Source of the DNA: an uncultured Eubacteriales bacterium
GTDB lineage: Bacteria; Bacillota; Clostridia; Oscillospirales; Acutalibacteraceae
Assembly (NCBI GenBank): GCA_949068525.1
Contig: CARTIQ010000009.1
Coordinates: 1 to 33,670, forward strand
Reading direction: 5' to 3'
DNA length: 33,670 bases
Notes under the pieces: generated by a model
Databases searched by the model: none
Seen by the model: the letters and a program-made list of their open reading frames with translations, nothing else
Told to the model about the DNA's origin: nothing
Shown here: piece by piece, positions 7,415 to 16,028 of the stretch
Numbering within the stretch: the stretch's first letter is position 1
Layout of the letters: every line of letters begins with the position of its first letter
Made by a program: the position numbers and the translations under genes

Positions 7415-7831
7415 GTGGATAACACTGTAATGTTTGATTTATCTGATAGGCTCAAAGCCTTAAAAGACAAGAAAAAAGAGATTGAGACATCTCTTAAAGG
7501 CGTAAATGACATGATTTTCGAAGTGGAGTCGGCTCTAGCTGAACTAATGACGTTGAGCGAAACTCAGAATTTTACGCGAAGCGGAACAATGTTTTCTTTA
7601 ACAACAAGCACAAAAGCATCGGCAAAAGCTGGCAAAAAAGACGAGCTTTATGCATTGCTCAAAGATGCAGGATACGGCGATTTAGTGGTTGAAACCGTTA
7701 ATCCAAGTTCTCTGTCTGCATTTGTAAAAGAGCAAATTTCTGAGAACAACGATTCTCTACCGCAGTGGCTCGAGGGCCTTGTTAATGTATTTGAAAAAAC
7801 ATCAATTTCAATAAGAAAAAATAAAAAATAG
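7415..7831 (+). CDS. Phage replication-module protein with N-terminal coiled coil
   Basis: A 138-residue protein not recognised as a named family. Residues 5-50 are strongly helical and coiled-coil-like (LSDRLKALKDKKKEIETS and on). The rest is a small mixed domain rich in Ser and Thr (SGTMFSLTTSTKASAKAG), then GYGDLVVETVNP. It starts at GTG 7415, one base after the SNF2 stop, with GGAGGT about 10 bases upstream, so it is tightly coupled to the helicase. No enzyme motif is seen. It may be a helicase or polymerase partner; that is only position-based. Confidence 0.6.
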   Translation: MDNTVMFDLSDRLKALKDKKKEIETSLKGVNDMIFEVESALAELMTLSETQNFTRSGTMFSLTTSTKASAKAGKKDELYALLKDAGYGDLVVETVNPSSLSAFVKEQISENNDSLPQWLEGLVNVFEKTSISIRKNKK

Positions 7832-7844
7832 GAGTGTTTATATT

Positions 7845-8567
7845 ATGGCAAACAATGAATTAACAATAAAAAATCAAGGTTTTATGGACCTTGCAGGCTT
7901 TAACATCAGCGAAGGTTTCTCAGAAGAGCTAGCTGGTCTTGATAGTGGATTTGAACGAATAAAAATTCCTGCAGGAGGAGGAACAATGTTTGAAGTGCCT
8001 GGGAATAATCCGAATGAACCTGATGCAGTAAAAGAATTTTTTGCAATGATTTTGCACCACCACCCGATGTTTAATTTTTATAAAGAAAAATATAGCGGTA
8101 GTAGCAACCCACCAGACTGTTTGAGTTTCGATGGAGTAAATGGTCATGGTGATCCGGGTGGATTTTGTCGGAGCTGTCCGAACAATAGGTTCGGTAGCGG
8201 TGATAACGGCAGCAAAGCCTGTAAAAATAAGCACCAAATGTATTTACTCAGAGAAAATGAAATATTCCCGACTGTTTTGTTTTTGCCAACAAGTTCCAAT
8301 AAGGACTTTTCAAGATACATAAGAAGACTGCTTGTTACTGGCAAAAAGTCCGATTTTGTAGTGACTAAATTTTCACTCAAAAAAGCGGTTAACAAAGGCG
8401 GTATCGCGTTTTCTCAAGTTCAATTTGCGGTTGAGAGGACACTTTCTGATAAAGAAACCCAGTCTATAAAAAAGCTTTCTGAACAAATCAAATGTTATGC
8501 TAAAAACAGCCAAAATACAGCAAAAGTTGGTGAAAATACAGGCGAAGTCACAGCTTTGAGTGATTAG
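7845..8567 (+). CDS. Cys-rich phage replication protein, possible zinc or ssDNA binder
   Basis: A 240-residue soluble protein. Four Cys at 92, 108, 111 and 126 (spaced 15, 2 and 14) surround a Gly-rich stretch (GDPGGFCRSCPNNRFGSGD) and could hold one metal ion. The following part (MYLLRENEIFPTVLFLP) and a lysine-rich strand region look like an OB-type or single-strand-binding core, and the last 25 residues are polar and low in complexity. The position between a SNF2 helicase and DNA polymerase suits a phage single-strand-binding or polymerase-accessory protein. I do not recognise the exact family, so the function is an inference. GGAG precedes the ATG. Confidence 0.55.
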   Translation: MANNELTIKNQGFMDLAGFNISEGFSEELAGLDSGFERIKIPAGGGTMFEVPGNNPNEPDAVKEFFAMILHHHPMFNFYKEKYSGSSNPPDCLSFDGVNGHGDPGGFCRSCPNNRFGSGDNGSKACKNKHQMYLLRENEIFPTVLFLPTSSNKDFSRYIRRLLVTGKKSDFVVTKFSLKKAVNKGGIAFSQVQFAVERTLSDKETQSIKKLSEQIKCYAKNSQNTAKVGENTGEVTALSD

Positions 8568-8578
8568 GAGGAAGTGTG

Positions 8579-10504
8579 ATGGAATATAAATTGGCTTTGA
8601 ACAAAGAAGAAATCGCAAAGTATATTGAAAATTCTAAAATTTTAGCTTTGGACATAGAAACATCGCCATTGCCTCAGTATCGAAATGACGAAAAAAGTTC
8701 GCTAGATGCACATAAATCAACAATTACCGGTATGAGTTTTTCAGTTTCAAAAGGCAGCGGTATTTATGTACCGTTTCATCACAAAGTCGGCTTAAATGCT
8801 GACTTTGTGGATACTTGGCAATGGATTAAACAAAATATTTTGATGAATGAGAATCTGAATGTAGTAATCCACAATGCGGCATTTGAGACAATGTTTTTCT
8901 ATGCTTTAGGCTGTATCTCGCAATGCAAAATTTATGACACAATGGCTGCAGCTCAGATGACTCTCAAGACTAAAACTGAGTTTAGAAAACTCAGCGACTG
9001 CGGGCTTAAAAATCTTGCTCAGGAGCTTATTAAAGATAAACTTCCTACATTTGAAGATGTCACAAATGGTATGTTCTTTGATGAACTAAATTCAGAAGAC
9101 TTTGAGACCATTAGATATGCCTGTGCAGATTCAGATTGCGCTTTACAGCTCTATCATCTCTTCAACAACTGGTTTGATGAAAATATACCAAAGCACCGGT
9201 TTATCGTAGAGCAAATCGAAGCCCCTACTGCGGTGTACGCTGGGCTTATGAAGTATAACGGAGTACCTTTAGACCTTGGTTTGATGCATAAAAAAGGCAT
9301 AGAAGCAAGCTCGCAAATAGATCAACTTAAAGAGGACATTGCTATTATGACCGACGGCGTTGACGTTGGTGCAAATGCAAATACAAAAACTTTTAAAGAT
9401 TATTTGTACAAAACGCTTGGCTTGCCGGTACTGAAAACAACAGAAAAGTTCAGTGAAGCTGTGGACGATGAAGCATTGATTTTATTGTCTGAGTGGTGTG
9501 AACAGCATCGACCAAATCTAGTGCCATTATTCAAAATGATTGAAGAGTATCGCAAATGGAGCAAGTTAAAGGCGACATACATTGACGGTTATTTGAAGTT
9601 TTTAAATATAGCGACAAATCGTATACACCCCGATTTAATGCCATTGGCAACTGAGACTGGGAGGTTCGCAAGTCGTAAAGCAAACCTTCAAAATATGCCA
9701 AGAAAAGACAACGACCCAATCGGTATTAGGAAATTTATCGCAGCGCCAAAGGGTAAAGTGCTAGTATCTCTTGATTTTTCTCAGATTGAACTGCGAGTCG
9801 GTGCGTTTTATTGTAGAGATGAAAAAATGCTTGATACATACAGAAATAACGGGGATATTCATGCTCAGACTACCTCAGTTATATTCAATATTCCCTTCTC
9901 AGAGGCTGTTGACAAAGGTGATAGTCATTATAAAGAAAGACGCACGATTGCCAAAAACTGCAATTTTGGAGTGTTTTATGGGCTGTTTCCAAAAGGTCTA
10001 CAGAAAACATTGAAGTTTAAAGCTGGACTTAATAAATCGATAGATGAGTGCTGTGAAATAATTAGTAACTTGAAAGCTGGATACAAAGGTCTTGAAAAGT
10101 GGCAGAGGAAAGTAAAAAGGCAGGCTGCAGATGATGGTTATACAGAGACTTATCTTGGTAGGAGAAGGTATCTTCCCGATATAACGTCAGCTAATTGGAA
10201 AAAAAGAAGCTTTGCACAAAGATGCGCGCTCAATACGCCAATACAAGGCACGGCTGCGGACATTTTAAAACTTGCTATGAGTAGGATTGTTAAAGGTTTG
10301 AAGGATAAAATATGGCTCAGACCAATCTTACAGATACACGATGAGCTGGTCTTTGAAGTACCGAAAGATAAAGTTAACGAAGCGGTTAATTTTGTGAAAG
10401 AATGTATGGAGCAACAGCCATTTGAAGCGCTTGATGTACCGATAATAGCAGAGGCTGAGGTCGGTAAAACATTTGGGACATTACATGAAATACAGGAGGA
10501 ATAA
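8579..10504 (+). CDS. Family A DNA polymerase with 3'-5' exonuclease domain
   Basis: Phage replicative polymerase of 641 residues. The N-terminal proofreading domain shows Exo I LALDIETS (Asp25, Glu27), Exo II HNAAFE and Exo III YACADSD. The C-terminal polymerase domain shows motif A SLDFSQIELR near 397, motif B RRTIAKNCNFGVFYG and motif C QIHDELVFEV near 584, so both activities look intact. The 5'-3' exonuclease of bacterial Pol I is absent, as usual for phage polymerases. I start at the ATG at 8579 (AGGAGG 7 bases upstream) rather than the overlapping GTG at 8576. Its last codons contain the ribosome site of the primase-helicase that follows, so the two are coupled. Confidence 0.97.
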   Translation: MEYKLALNKEEIAKYIENSKILALDIETSPLPQYRNDEKSSLDAHKSTITGMSFSVSKGSGIYVPFHHKVGLNADFVDTWQWIKQNILMNENLNVVIHNAAFETMFFYALGCISQCKIYDTMAAAQMTLKTKTEFRKLSDCGLKNLAQELIKDKLPTFEDVTNGMFFDELNSEDFETIRYACADSDCALQLYHLFNNWFDENIPKHRFIVEQIEAPTAVYAGLMKYNGVPLDLGLMHKKGIEASSQIDQLKEDIAIMTDGVDVGANANTKTFKDYLYKTLGLPVLKTTEKFSEAVDDEALILLSEWCEQHRPNLVPLFKMIEEYRKWSKLKATYIDGYLKFLNIATNRIHPDLMPLATETGRFASRKANLQNMPRKDNDPIGIRKFIAAPKGKVLVSLDFSQIELRVGAFYCRDEKMLDTYRNNGDIHAQTTSVIFNIPFSEAVDKGDSHYKERRTIAKNCNFGVFYGLFPKGLQKTLKFKAGLNKSIDECCEIISNLKAGYKGLEKWQRKVKRQAADDGYTETYLGRRRYLPDITSANWKKRSFAQRCALNTPIQGTAADILKLAMSRIVKGLKDKIWLRPILQIHDELVFEVPKDKVNEAVNFVKECMEQQPFEALDVPIIAEAEVGKTFGTLHEIQEE

Positions 10505-10508
10505 AACT

Positions 10509-13373
10509 ATGGATACAAAAGAATTTTTTTCTGAAATTTATAAAGGTTGTGATGAAGGATACATAACTCTTACGCTATTACCTGAACGAAGGACCTCGTG
10601 GTTTAAATTAGGTGAGCTTGATAAGCTAGAACAGGCAATCAAGAAGTATAGTAACAAGACTAATGTTTATTTCGGTGTATGCTTGCGAAAAAGAATTTTG
10701 CCAAATAATCTTCGTGGCAAAGACAGTGATATATCAACTGTCACGACTTTGTATGCTGATATCGATATAAAGAGTAAAGCTCATGCACAGACAGCCTTGC
10801 CAAGCTCTGTTAAAGAATCGGCGGACTTTTTAAATTCATTACCGTTAAAACCAACCATCATGGTAAATTCAGGGAATGGTCTTCATGCATACTGGTTACT
10901 TGATACCCCCGCCAAAATTCAAAGTGCGAAGGATCAAGAGTATATCTCCTCAGTTTTTAAAGGGTGGAGCAGATTGCTTAGTTTAAAGGCCAACGAACAC
11001 GGCTGGAAGCTTGATAATGTATCGGACTTAGCGAGAGTCTTGCGTGTGCCGGGCAGTATTAATCATAAGATTAAAAACGAGGCAATTTGCGAAGTTTTGG
11101 GCAATAATGGGACAAGGTACCAGTTGGCTGAATTTGAGCCATATGTAGGGGGTTCTGAGATAAATAATGAAAGGGTGCAGAAAAGTAAGTCTCAGAGAGG
11201 AGATGCTCAACGAATTCTTGAAAAATGTGACTTTATTCAATACTGCAAGGAAAATGCTGAAAATCTCCCTGAGCCTTATTGGCACGCGATGATTACCAAT
11301 CTTGTTCCGACAAAAGATGGTATCAAAGCGATTCATGAGCTAAGTAAATCATATCCCAAATACGATAAAAGTGAGACTGACAGGAAAATTAAACATGCAG
11401 TCAAGGAAAATAAACCACATACCTGCAAATATATTCAGGAACATCTTGGATTTGAATGCAGTGAAAAGTGCAATGTAAAAGCTCCGATTGTACATGGAAC
11501 ACCGAGCAAAGAACAAAGTTTTATGGATTTGCTTGATTGTGGAGAAGTATCATCTGATAAAATTTTTTCAAAGGAAAATATGGAACTTTGTGCTTGGGCA
11601 AAATTCAGTATGCCCGCTGAGTACGCAAGACTTAAGACTAAACTTAAAGGTAAGGTTAATCTACGAGATTTTGAAAAAGCAGTTCGCTTTGAAAGTAAGA
11701 AAAACAGCATTAATTGCAATGACGAAAAAACGGTTCCTCTTGACCTTAAAGGTATAAAGTTAAATGGAGCAGTTATACCACAGGGATGGAATGTGACAAT
11801 GAATCAAGGGATTCAAAAAGTATCTGTTTGCAAGGACTCCAACATAGTTACTTCTGTTTGTAAAAGTCCGGTAATTATAACAAAAAGACTTGAAAATTTC
11901 GATGATAGAAGTGAAAAAGTAGAACTTAGTTTTTTTAGAGACGGACGTTGGAAAAAGCTCATTGCTTCAAGGTCAAGTGTGTTTAATAGAAATTCTATAA
12001 TAAAATACGCGGATTCTGGCCTTCCAATATCATCGAGCAGTGCAGCAGAATTAGTTGAGTATTTGAGCGATTATGAAAATGCAAATATAGATAAAATTCC
12101 ACTTGTACGTTCAATTGCAAGAGTTGGATGGCTGGATAATCGATCATTTTTTCCTTACTGCACGCAAAAAGAAATCATTTTTGAATCGGAGTCCAGTGAG
12201 GTCAATGGAATTATAGATGCAACTATTTCACACGGCAGCATGGATATATGGAAGAAATATGCGGTTGTTGCCCGTAAAAATCCATTTGCTAGGTTTATTT
12301 TAAGCTCTTCATTTGCATCCTCTCTTTTGAAATTACTAGATAGCAGAGTATTTTTTATCCATATTTGGCATGACTCGCAGAGCGGCAAAACTGCAGTGAT
12401 GAAGTTTGCAGTAAGTGTTTGGGGTGACGCATCAAAACTTATGGGCAGTTTTAATGCCACGAGTGTTGGCCTGGAGCGCATGGCAGGAATTTTAAAACAT
12501 TTACCCTTTGCGATTGATGAATTACAGGTTTTAAATGACCGAAGGCTGTCTTTAGAAAAGATTATTTATAGTTTAGGCAATGGATATGGGCGTGTTCGTG
12601 GCAACAAAAACGGTGGAATGCAAAGTATTCCTACTTGGCAGAATATTATGATTACATCCGGCGAACAGCCGATAAGCAATGAATCAAGCAATGATGGAGC
12701 GATAACCAGAGTTTTAGAGCTATATGGAAGGCCCGTTGATGATGTTGGTTTTGCGCATGATTTACACGTTGTGAGCAAGGAGCACTACGGTTTAGCCGGT
12801 GAACAGTTTATAAAGTACGTTATCAAAAATGTCGGTGAACATTGTGCAAAGCAGCTTTACGAGCAGCTTTCTAAAGAGATAGCCCAAAAATGTACTTTTG
12901 AAGCGCCAAAAGCTCAGATAGACAATGTTTCATTGGTATGTTTAGGAGATTATTATTCGTCAATTTCGATATTTAACACTGAGAAAAATAGAGCGTGGAA
13001 CGAAGCAGTAAATCTAGGAACGAAGATACTCCAGAACTGCAAGGAACTCCAAAAATCAGATACAATCGACAGAGCATGGGATTTTGTGACGGACTGGATA
13101 ACAAGTAACAAAAATCGATTTTCACCGGACAGTACACCGTGTTATGGGAAAATAGAACATGACAAGGTGTATATAATTCCAAACATTTTGCGCCAAGCTC
13201 TTTTGGAAAATGGGTTCGATTATTCAAAAGTTACACGTGGTTTTAAAGATAAAGGTTTTGTTACAACTCAGACGGATAGCAACGGACATGAAAGAATGCA
13301 AGTGCAAAAAAAGATAAACGGTTTTAATAAGCGCTGTTTTTGTATAGAAGGTGACTTCGTAGGTGACTTTTAA
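10509..13373 (+). CDS. Primase-helicase fusion with DUF927 helicase domain
   Basis: A 954-residue replication protein. The first 230 residues resemble a RepB-like, archaeo-eukaryotic-type primase: the paired acidic motif YADIDI, then a His-containing strand in NSGNGLHAYWLL. A Cys/His segment (HTCKYIQEHLGFECSEKC) follows. The second half is a DUF927-type P-loop NTPase with Walker A HDSQSGKT near residue 620, which lacks the usual leading Gly, an acidic IDELQ Walker B and an ITSGEQP motif. It probably primes and unwinds phage DNA together with the upstream polymerase. The ATG at 10509 has AGGAGG 8 bases upstream; an upstream GTG lies inside the polymerase gene without a ribosome site. The C-terminus GDFVGDF is a small direct repeat. 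Confidence 0.9.
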   Translation: MDTKEFFSEIYKGCDEGYITLTLLPERRTSWFKLGELDKLEQAIKKYSNKTNVYFGVCLRKRILPNNLRGKDSDISTVTTLYADIDIKSKAHAQTALPSSVKESADFLNSLPLKPTIMVNSGNGLHAYWLLDTPAKIQSAKDQEYISSVFKGWSRLLSLKANEHGWKLDNVSDLARVLRVPGSINHKIKNEAICEVLGNNGTRYQLAEFEPYVGGSEINNERVQKSKSQRGDAQRILEKCDFIQYCKENAENLPEPYWHAMITNLVPTKDGIKAIHELSKSYPKYDKSETDRKIKHAVKENKPHTCKYIQEHLGFECSEKCNVKAPIVHGTPSKEQSFMDLLDCGEVSSDKIFSKENMELCAWAKFSMPAEYARLKTKLKGKVNLRDFEKAVRFESKKNSINCNDEKTVPLDLKGIKLNGAVIPQGWNVTMNQGIQKVSVCKDSNIVTSVCKSPVIITKRLENFDDRSEKVELSFFRDGRWKKLIASRSSVFNRNSIIKYADSGLPISSSSAAELVEYLSDYENANIDKIPLVRSIARVGWLDNRSFFPYCTQKEIIFESESSEVNGIIDATISHGSMDIWKKYAVVARKNPFARFILSSSFASSLLKLLDSRVFFIHIWHDSQSGKTAVMKFAVSVWGDASKLMGSFNATSVGLERMAGILKHLPFAIDELQVLNDRRLSLEKIIYSLGNGYGRVRGNKNGGMQSIPTWQNIMITSGEQPISNESSNDGAITRVLELYGRPVDDVGFAHDLHVVSKEHYGLAGEQFIKYVIKNVGEHCAKQLYEQLSKEIAQKCTFEAPKAQIDNVSLVCLGDYYSSISIFNTEKNRAWNEAVNLGTKILQNCKELQKSDTIDRAWDFVTDWITSNKNRFSPDSTPCYGKIEHDKVYIIPNILRQALLENGFDYSKVTRGFKDKGFVTTQTDSNGHERMQVQKKINGFNKRCFCIEGDFVGDF

Positions 13374-13453
13374 ATTCGCAAAAATCGCATAGTACAGCCA
13401 TTTTTGAAGAGGGCAACCTCGTAGCCAATTTTTTCCGCACATACACACCATTG

Positions 13454-13585
13454 TATAGGAGTTTATATATTAAATTGAATTGAGTATTGAATTAAATAAA
13501 CTCCTATAAATATATATTTATTTTTTAAAGGTTATTAAGGTTACTTAATAAATAATATTGGCAATCTTATCGCATTTATAGGAGT
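13454..13585. repeat. AT-rich inverted and direct repeats, candidate phage origin or operator
   Basis: TATAGGAGTTTAT (13454-13466) is perfectly inverted as ATAAACTCCTATA (13496-13508), and a third partial copy TATAGGAGT lies at 13577-13585. Between them AAGGTTATT and AAGGTTACT stand in tandem (13528-13545), and GTAACCT follows the last copy, inverted to AGGTTAC. The gene-free stretch 13374-13655 otherwise holds nothing I recognise. It directly follows the replication genes, so iteron-like origin or repressor operator roles are both possible. Confidence 0.45.
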
Positions 13586-13655
13586 AACCTGGTTTTTAAA
13601 AATAGGGTTTCTCTGAGGATACGTGAGGGTGCTGAGCTTGATTGGAGTTAAAAGC

Positions 13656-13946
13656 GTGAAAGAAAAGACGATAACAAATCAAATATTAAAATATCTAAAA
13701 TCAGAGCCGGAATGCTTCGCATTTAAAGAACATGGAGGATTATATGGAACGTCAGGAACCCCTGATATTATTTGCTGCTATAGGGGAAAATTCGTGGCAT
13801 TTGAAGTTAAGACTGAACAGGGCAGACTGTCAAAATTGCAGGAGATTACGATTGAAAGAATACAACAAGCTGGTGGCGTTGCTGCTAAAGTTACATCTTT
13901 GGCGGAAGTAAAAGATATTTTGAAAGGAGTGGTGCCGGCGAAATAA
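13656..13946 (+). CDS. VRR-NUC domain nuclease
   Basis: A small PD-(D/E)xK-fold nuclease of 96 residues, about the whole length of a stand-alone phage VRR-NUC protein. The catalytic pattern is clear: HGGLYGTSGTPDI supplies the Asp, and FEVKTEQGRLS supplies Glu and Lys on the next strand, with a helix ending in QAGG before the last strand. Such enzymes resolve or cut branched DNA, and phages use them near replication or packaging genes. I prefer the GTG at 13656 because GGAG lies 8 bases upstream; the GTG at 13623 would add 11 residues and has GAGG only 4 bases away. It follows the repeat-rich region and precedes the late regulator. Confidence 0.88.
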   Translation: MKEKTITNQILKYLKSEPECFAFKEHGGLYGTSGTPDIICCYRGKFVAFEVKTEQGRLSKLQEITIERIQQAGGVAAKVTSLAEVKDILKGVVPAK

Positions 13947-13987
13947 ACTGCAAAGGACAAAGATACAAAGTGCAGAGCTACAAAATA

Positions 13988-14027
13988 CAAATTACAAAAT
14001 GCAGATAAATTTTAAATTTGTAATTTG
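13988..14027 (+). promoter_or_regulatory. Inverted repeat abutting the ribosome site of the late regulator
   Basis: CAAATTACAAA (13988-13998) and TTTGTAATTTG (14017-14027) are perfect 11-base complements around an 18-base loop. The right arm ends on the first G of GGAAGG, the ribosome site of the gene starting at 14040. It could control translation of that regulator or be an operator. Confidence 0.4.
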
Positions 14028-14039
14028 GAAGGTGTTCTT

Positions 14040-14450
14040 ATGACCACAAAGGAATTTTTAAATCAGGCTTATCGTATCGATCAAAGGATTAACAGCAAAC
14101 TGGAGCAAATTATCTCACTTCACGAACTTGCAACCAAGGCAACATCTACGCTTTCGGATATGCCAGTTAGTAGGACTAAAAGTCAGAGCCAGATGGCGGA
14201 CGTTATAACAAAAATAGTGGATTTAGAGGCGGAAATTAATAAAGACATAGAAGAGCTGGTGGAAATAAAGAAAAATATCGTTTCTACAATCAAAAAGGTT
14301 CAAAATCCGGAACTTCAGACCTTACTTGAACTTAGGTACCTCTGTTTTAGAACGTGGGAACAGATTGCTCTTGAGATGGGATATAGCGTACAGCATATTT
14401 TTAGGATACACGATAAAGCACTAAAATCTGTAAAAGTTTTTAAAACATGA
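14040..14450 (+). CDS. DUF1492-like late transcription regulator
   Basis: A 136-residue helical protein with a C-terminal sigma region 4-like helix-turn-helix: LLELRYLCFRTWEQIALEMG, then YSVQHIFRIHDKALK. Length and arrangement match the DUF1492/ArpU-RinA group, which switches on late packaging and structural genes in many Firmicutes phages. The position just before HNH, cos and terminase genes is the classical one. The first 90 residues are helical (coiled-coil-like). I start at the ATG at 14040 with GGAAGG upstream rather than the TTG at 14025. Regulation by the adjoining inverted repeat is plausible. Function is assigned from family and place. Confidence 0.8.
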   Translation: MTTKEFLNQAYRIDQRINSKLEQIISLHELATKATSTLSDMPVSRTKSQSQMADVITKIVDLEAEINKDIEELVEIKKNIVSTIKKVQNPELQTLLELRYLCFRTWEQIALEMGYSVQHIFRIHDKALKSVKVFKT

Positions 14451-14513
14451 GAGTAAATGTGATAGAAAGAGAGTATCCGAGTGTGAGATAGTTATAATGG
14501 CAAGATTGTAATT

Positions 14514-14545
14514 AAGAGTTCTTAGAGGGACCTGAGAGCTCTTTT
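14514..14545 (+). terminator. Terminator-like hairpin before the HNH gene
   Basis: AAGAGTTCTTAG (14514-14525) pairs with CTGAGAGCTCTT (14532-14543) over 12 positions including two G-T pairs, with a 6-base loop; only a short T stretch follows. It could end the regulator transcript or mark the early/late boundary. Confidence 0.5.
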
Positions 14546-14578
14546 ATCTAAGAAGACACTTGAAGGAGAGTGATTTTT

Positions 14579-14947
14579 ATGCCCAAACGGCCAAGAAGTC
14601 CGTGTAGTTGGAGTGGTTGTCCAAAATTAACGAACGATAGATATTGCAAGAAGCATAAGAAGTTAGCGGATAAACAGTACAACCGATGGTATCGCGATAA
14701 AAATACATACAAACGGTACGGAAGAGTATGGAGACAAATCCGAAAGCAGCATATTGACAGCCATCCGTTGTGCGAAGCTTGTAAACAAAAAGGCATATTA
14801 ACACCAGCAGACGAAGTTCATCACATAATCCCGCTATCAGAAGGTGGTACAAATGAAGCCGGCAATTTAATGAGCCTTTGCAAAAGTTGTCGCTCAAAGA
14901 TTACAGCTCGTGACGGCGGCAGATGGAAAAGAAAGATTCGCTCTTAA
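14579..14947 (+). CDS. Phage HNH endonuclease
   Basis: A 122-residue metal-dependent nuclease. The first 30 residues carry a Cys/His set (CSWSGCP, then CKKHKK). The HNH core is EVHHIIPLSEGG with the Asn in NEAGNLMSLC, bracketed by CEAC and CKSC zinc-binding pairs. In HK97-like phages an HNH protein encoded just before the terminases is needed with the large terminase to cut cos ends, and the order here (HNH, GC-rich gap, small terminase) is the same. The ATG at 14579 has AAGGAGAG 8 bases upstream; the GTG at 14570 overlaps that site. Expected to act during DNA packaging. Confidence 0.93.
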   Translation: MPKRPRSPCSWSGCPKLTNDRYCKKHKKLADKQYNRWYRDKNTYKRYGRVWRQIRKQHIDSHPLCEACKQKGILTPADEVHHIIPLSEGGTNEAGNLMSLCKSCRSKITARDGGRWKRKIRS

Positions 14948-15168
14948 ACAGAACGAATCTTCAAAGTAAGTGCTAGGCAAGTAGTTTTGAGCATGTGTAT
15001 TTTATCAACTCATTACGCGTGTAATACGCATATAAAAAATGTAGAAAAAGATCATAATGGGGGGATAAAAATCTCTGCGAAAGGTGTCGAACCCAGCGGG
15101 CGTGGGGTCAAATGCGAAAAAAGGCCAATTCAAACAGGGTATTAACCCAAACAAAGGAGCGTGAAAAT
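14948..15168. other. Gene-free packaging gap, candidate cos region
   Basis: A 220-base stretch between HNH and small terminase. Its right half is unusually GC-rich for this window, with GGGGGG at about 15058 and a CCAGCGGGCGTGGGG block ending near 15109. The left half has a small palindromic stretch, TTACGCGTGTAA. This is where cos sites lie in HNH-containing HK97-like phages. The cut positions cannot be read from sequence alone. Confidence 0.4.
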
Positions 15169-15753
15169 TTGGCAAGAGACGGAACAAATCGCGGCGGACG
15201 GCGAGTTAGAGCTGGAGATAAGCCATTTTCTTTGGTTGATAAAATAGCAGCGGGGAAATCAGCTAGTGTATTGGATGTTTCAGAGCTTGATATTGAAAAA
15301 CACTTTGATCTGGGTGAATTTTCAAGTATAGCTAATTTGCACGGGGAAAATATCCCAAGGCCAAGTGAGTATTTGAGCCGCCAACAAAAAGACGGAGAGC
15401 CGCTTGGCGCAGATAAAATCTTTGAAGAAACTTGGACCTGGCTAAAGGCTAGAAAATGCGAAAAGTTTGTAAATCCAAGATTAGTAGAAAGCTACTCCAA
15501 GGCGTTTGCAAGATATATTCAGTGCGAAGAAGCAATAAGCAAGTTTGGGTTTCTTGGCAAACATCCCACCACCGGCAACGCAATAGCAAATCCGTTTGTA
15601 CAGATGAGTATTTCATTTCAAAAGCAAGCAAATATTATCTGGTACGAAATTTTCGATATAGTAAAACAAAATTGCACAACAGAATTTGTAGGAACTCCGC
15701 AAAATGATGATATGGAATTACTATTAATGGCGAGGAAACGGAAACAATGTTAG
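15169..15753 (+). CDS. terS: Terminase small subunit, P27 family
   Basis: Recognises phage DNA and starts packaging together with the large subunit. The 194-residue protein has the typical P27-like helical layout: a basic N-terminus (MARDGTNRGGRRVRAGDKP), a W-containing helix (ETWTWLKARKC), and a long C-terminal helical part with HPTTGNAIANPFVQM, a conserved pattern of the family. I choose the TTG at 15169 because AAGGAG lies 9 bases upstream; the ATG at 15112 would add 19 unusual basic residues but cannot be excluded. The last codons overlap the next gene (ATGTTAG). Separation from the large terminase by three other genes is unusual and comes from inserted cargo. Confidence 0.85.
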   Translation: MARDGTNRGGRRVRAGDKPFSLVDKIAAGKSASVLDVSELDIEKHFDLGEFSSIANLHGENIPRPSEYLSRQQKDGEPLGADKIFEETWTWLKARKCEKFVNPRLVESYSKAFARYIQCEEAISKFGFLGKHPTTGNAIANPFVQMSISFQKQANIIWYEIFDIVKQNCTTEFVGTPQNDDMELLLMARKRKQC

Positions 15754-15968
15754 ACGCAACATGGCTTTTAACGTTAATCTCTTTGATAGGGACTGTTTTT
15801 AATATTCGAAAAAACATAGTCTGTTTTTACATATGGCTGGTAGGAGACTTTTGTTGGTTTGTTTTTGATTACGCTGCAGGAGTGTATGGCCGAGCGCTAC
15901 TTGATTTAGTGCAGATTCTTTTTGCTATTTGCGGGATATTTTCCTGGAAAAAAGAAACTAAAAGTTGA
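15747..15968 (+). CDS. Small PnuC-like membrane protein
   Basis: A 73-residue integral membrane protein with about three hydrophobic segments: WLLTLISLIGTVFNI, IVCFYIWLVGDFCWFVFDYA, and a C-terminal LLDLVQILFAICGIFSW. The pattern resembles a piece of the PnuC nicotinamide riboside transporter, which is normally over 200 residues with about seven spans. Short versions like this recur in Firmicutes phages. It may form oligomers or influence NAD precursor uptake, but transport is unproven. Its start overlaps the small terminase stop by seven bases, so it is translationally coupled to that gene. Confidence 0.7.
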   Translation: MLDATWLLTLISLIGTVFNIRKNIVCFYIWLVGDFCWFVFDYAAGVYGRALLDLVQILFAICGIFSWKKETKS

Positions 15969-15993
15969 ATATTAAAATAATAAGAGTTATCAT
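15965..15993 (+). promoter_or_regulatory. Promoter of the RhuM-Fic cargo gene
   Basis: TTGAAT (15965-15970) and TATCAT (15988-15993) are exactly 17 bases apart in an AT-rich spacer, 35 bases before the start codon. This is a good vegetative-type promoter just where a self-expressed cargo gene needs one. Confidence 0.6.
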
Positions 15994-16028
15994 GAAGAAT
16001 ATAACAAATTATTGGGAGAGGAATGTTC

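Noticed and set aside
13374..13453. Frameshifted extension of the primase-helicase C-terminus
   Set aside because: The stop follows a normal-looking end, and no conserved-looking continuation was seen in the other frames.
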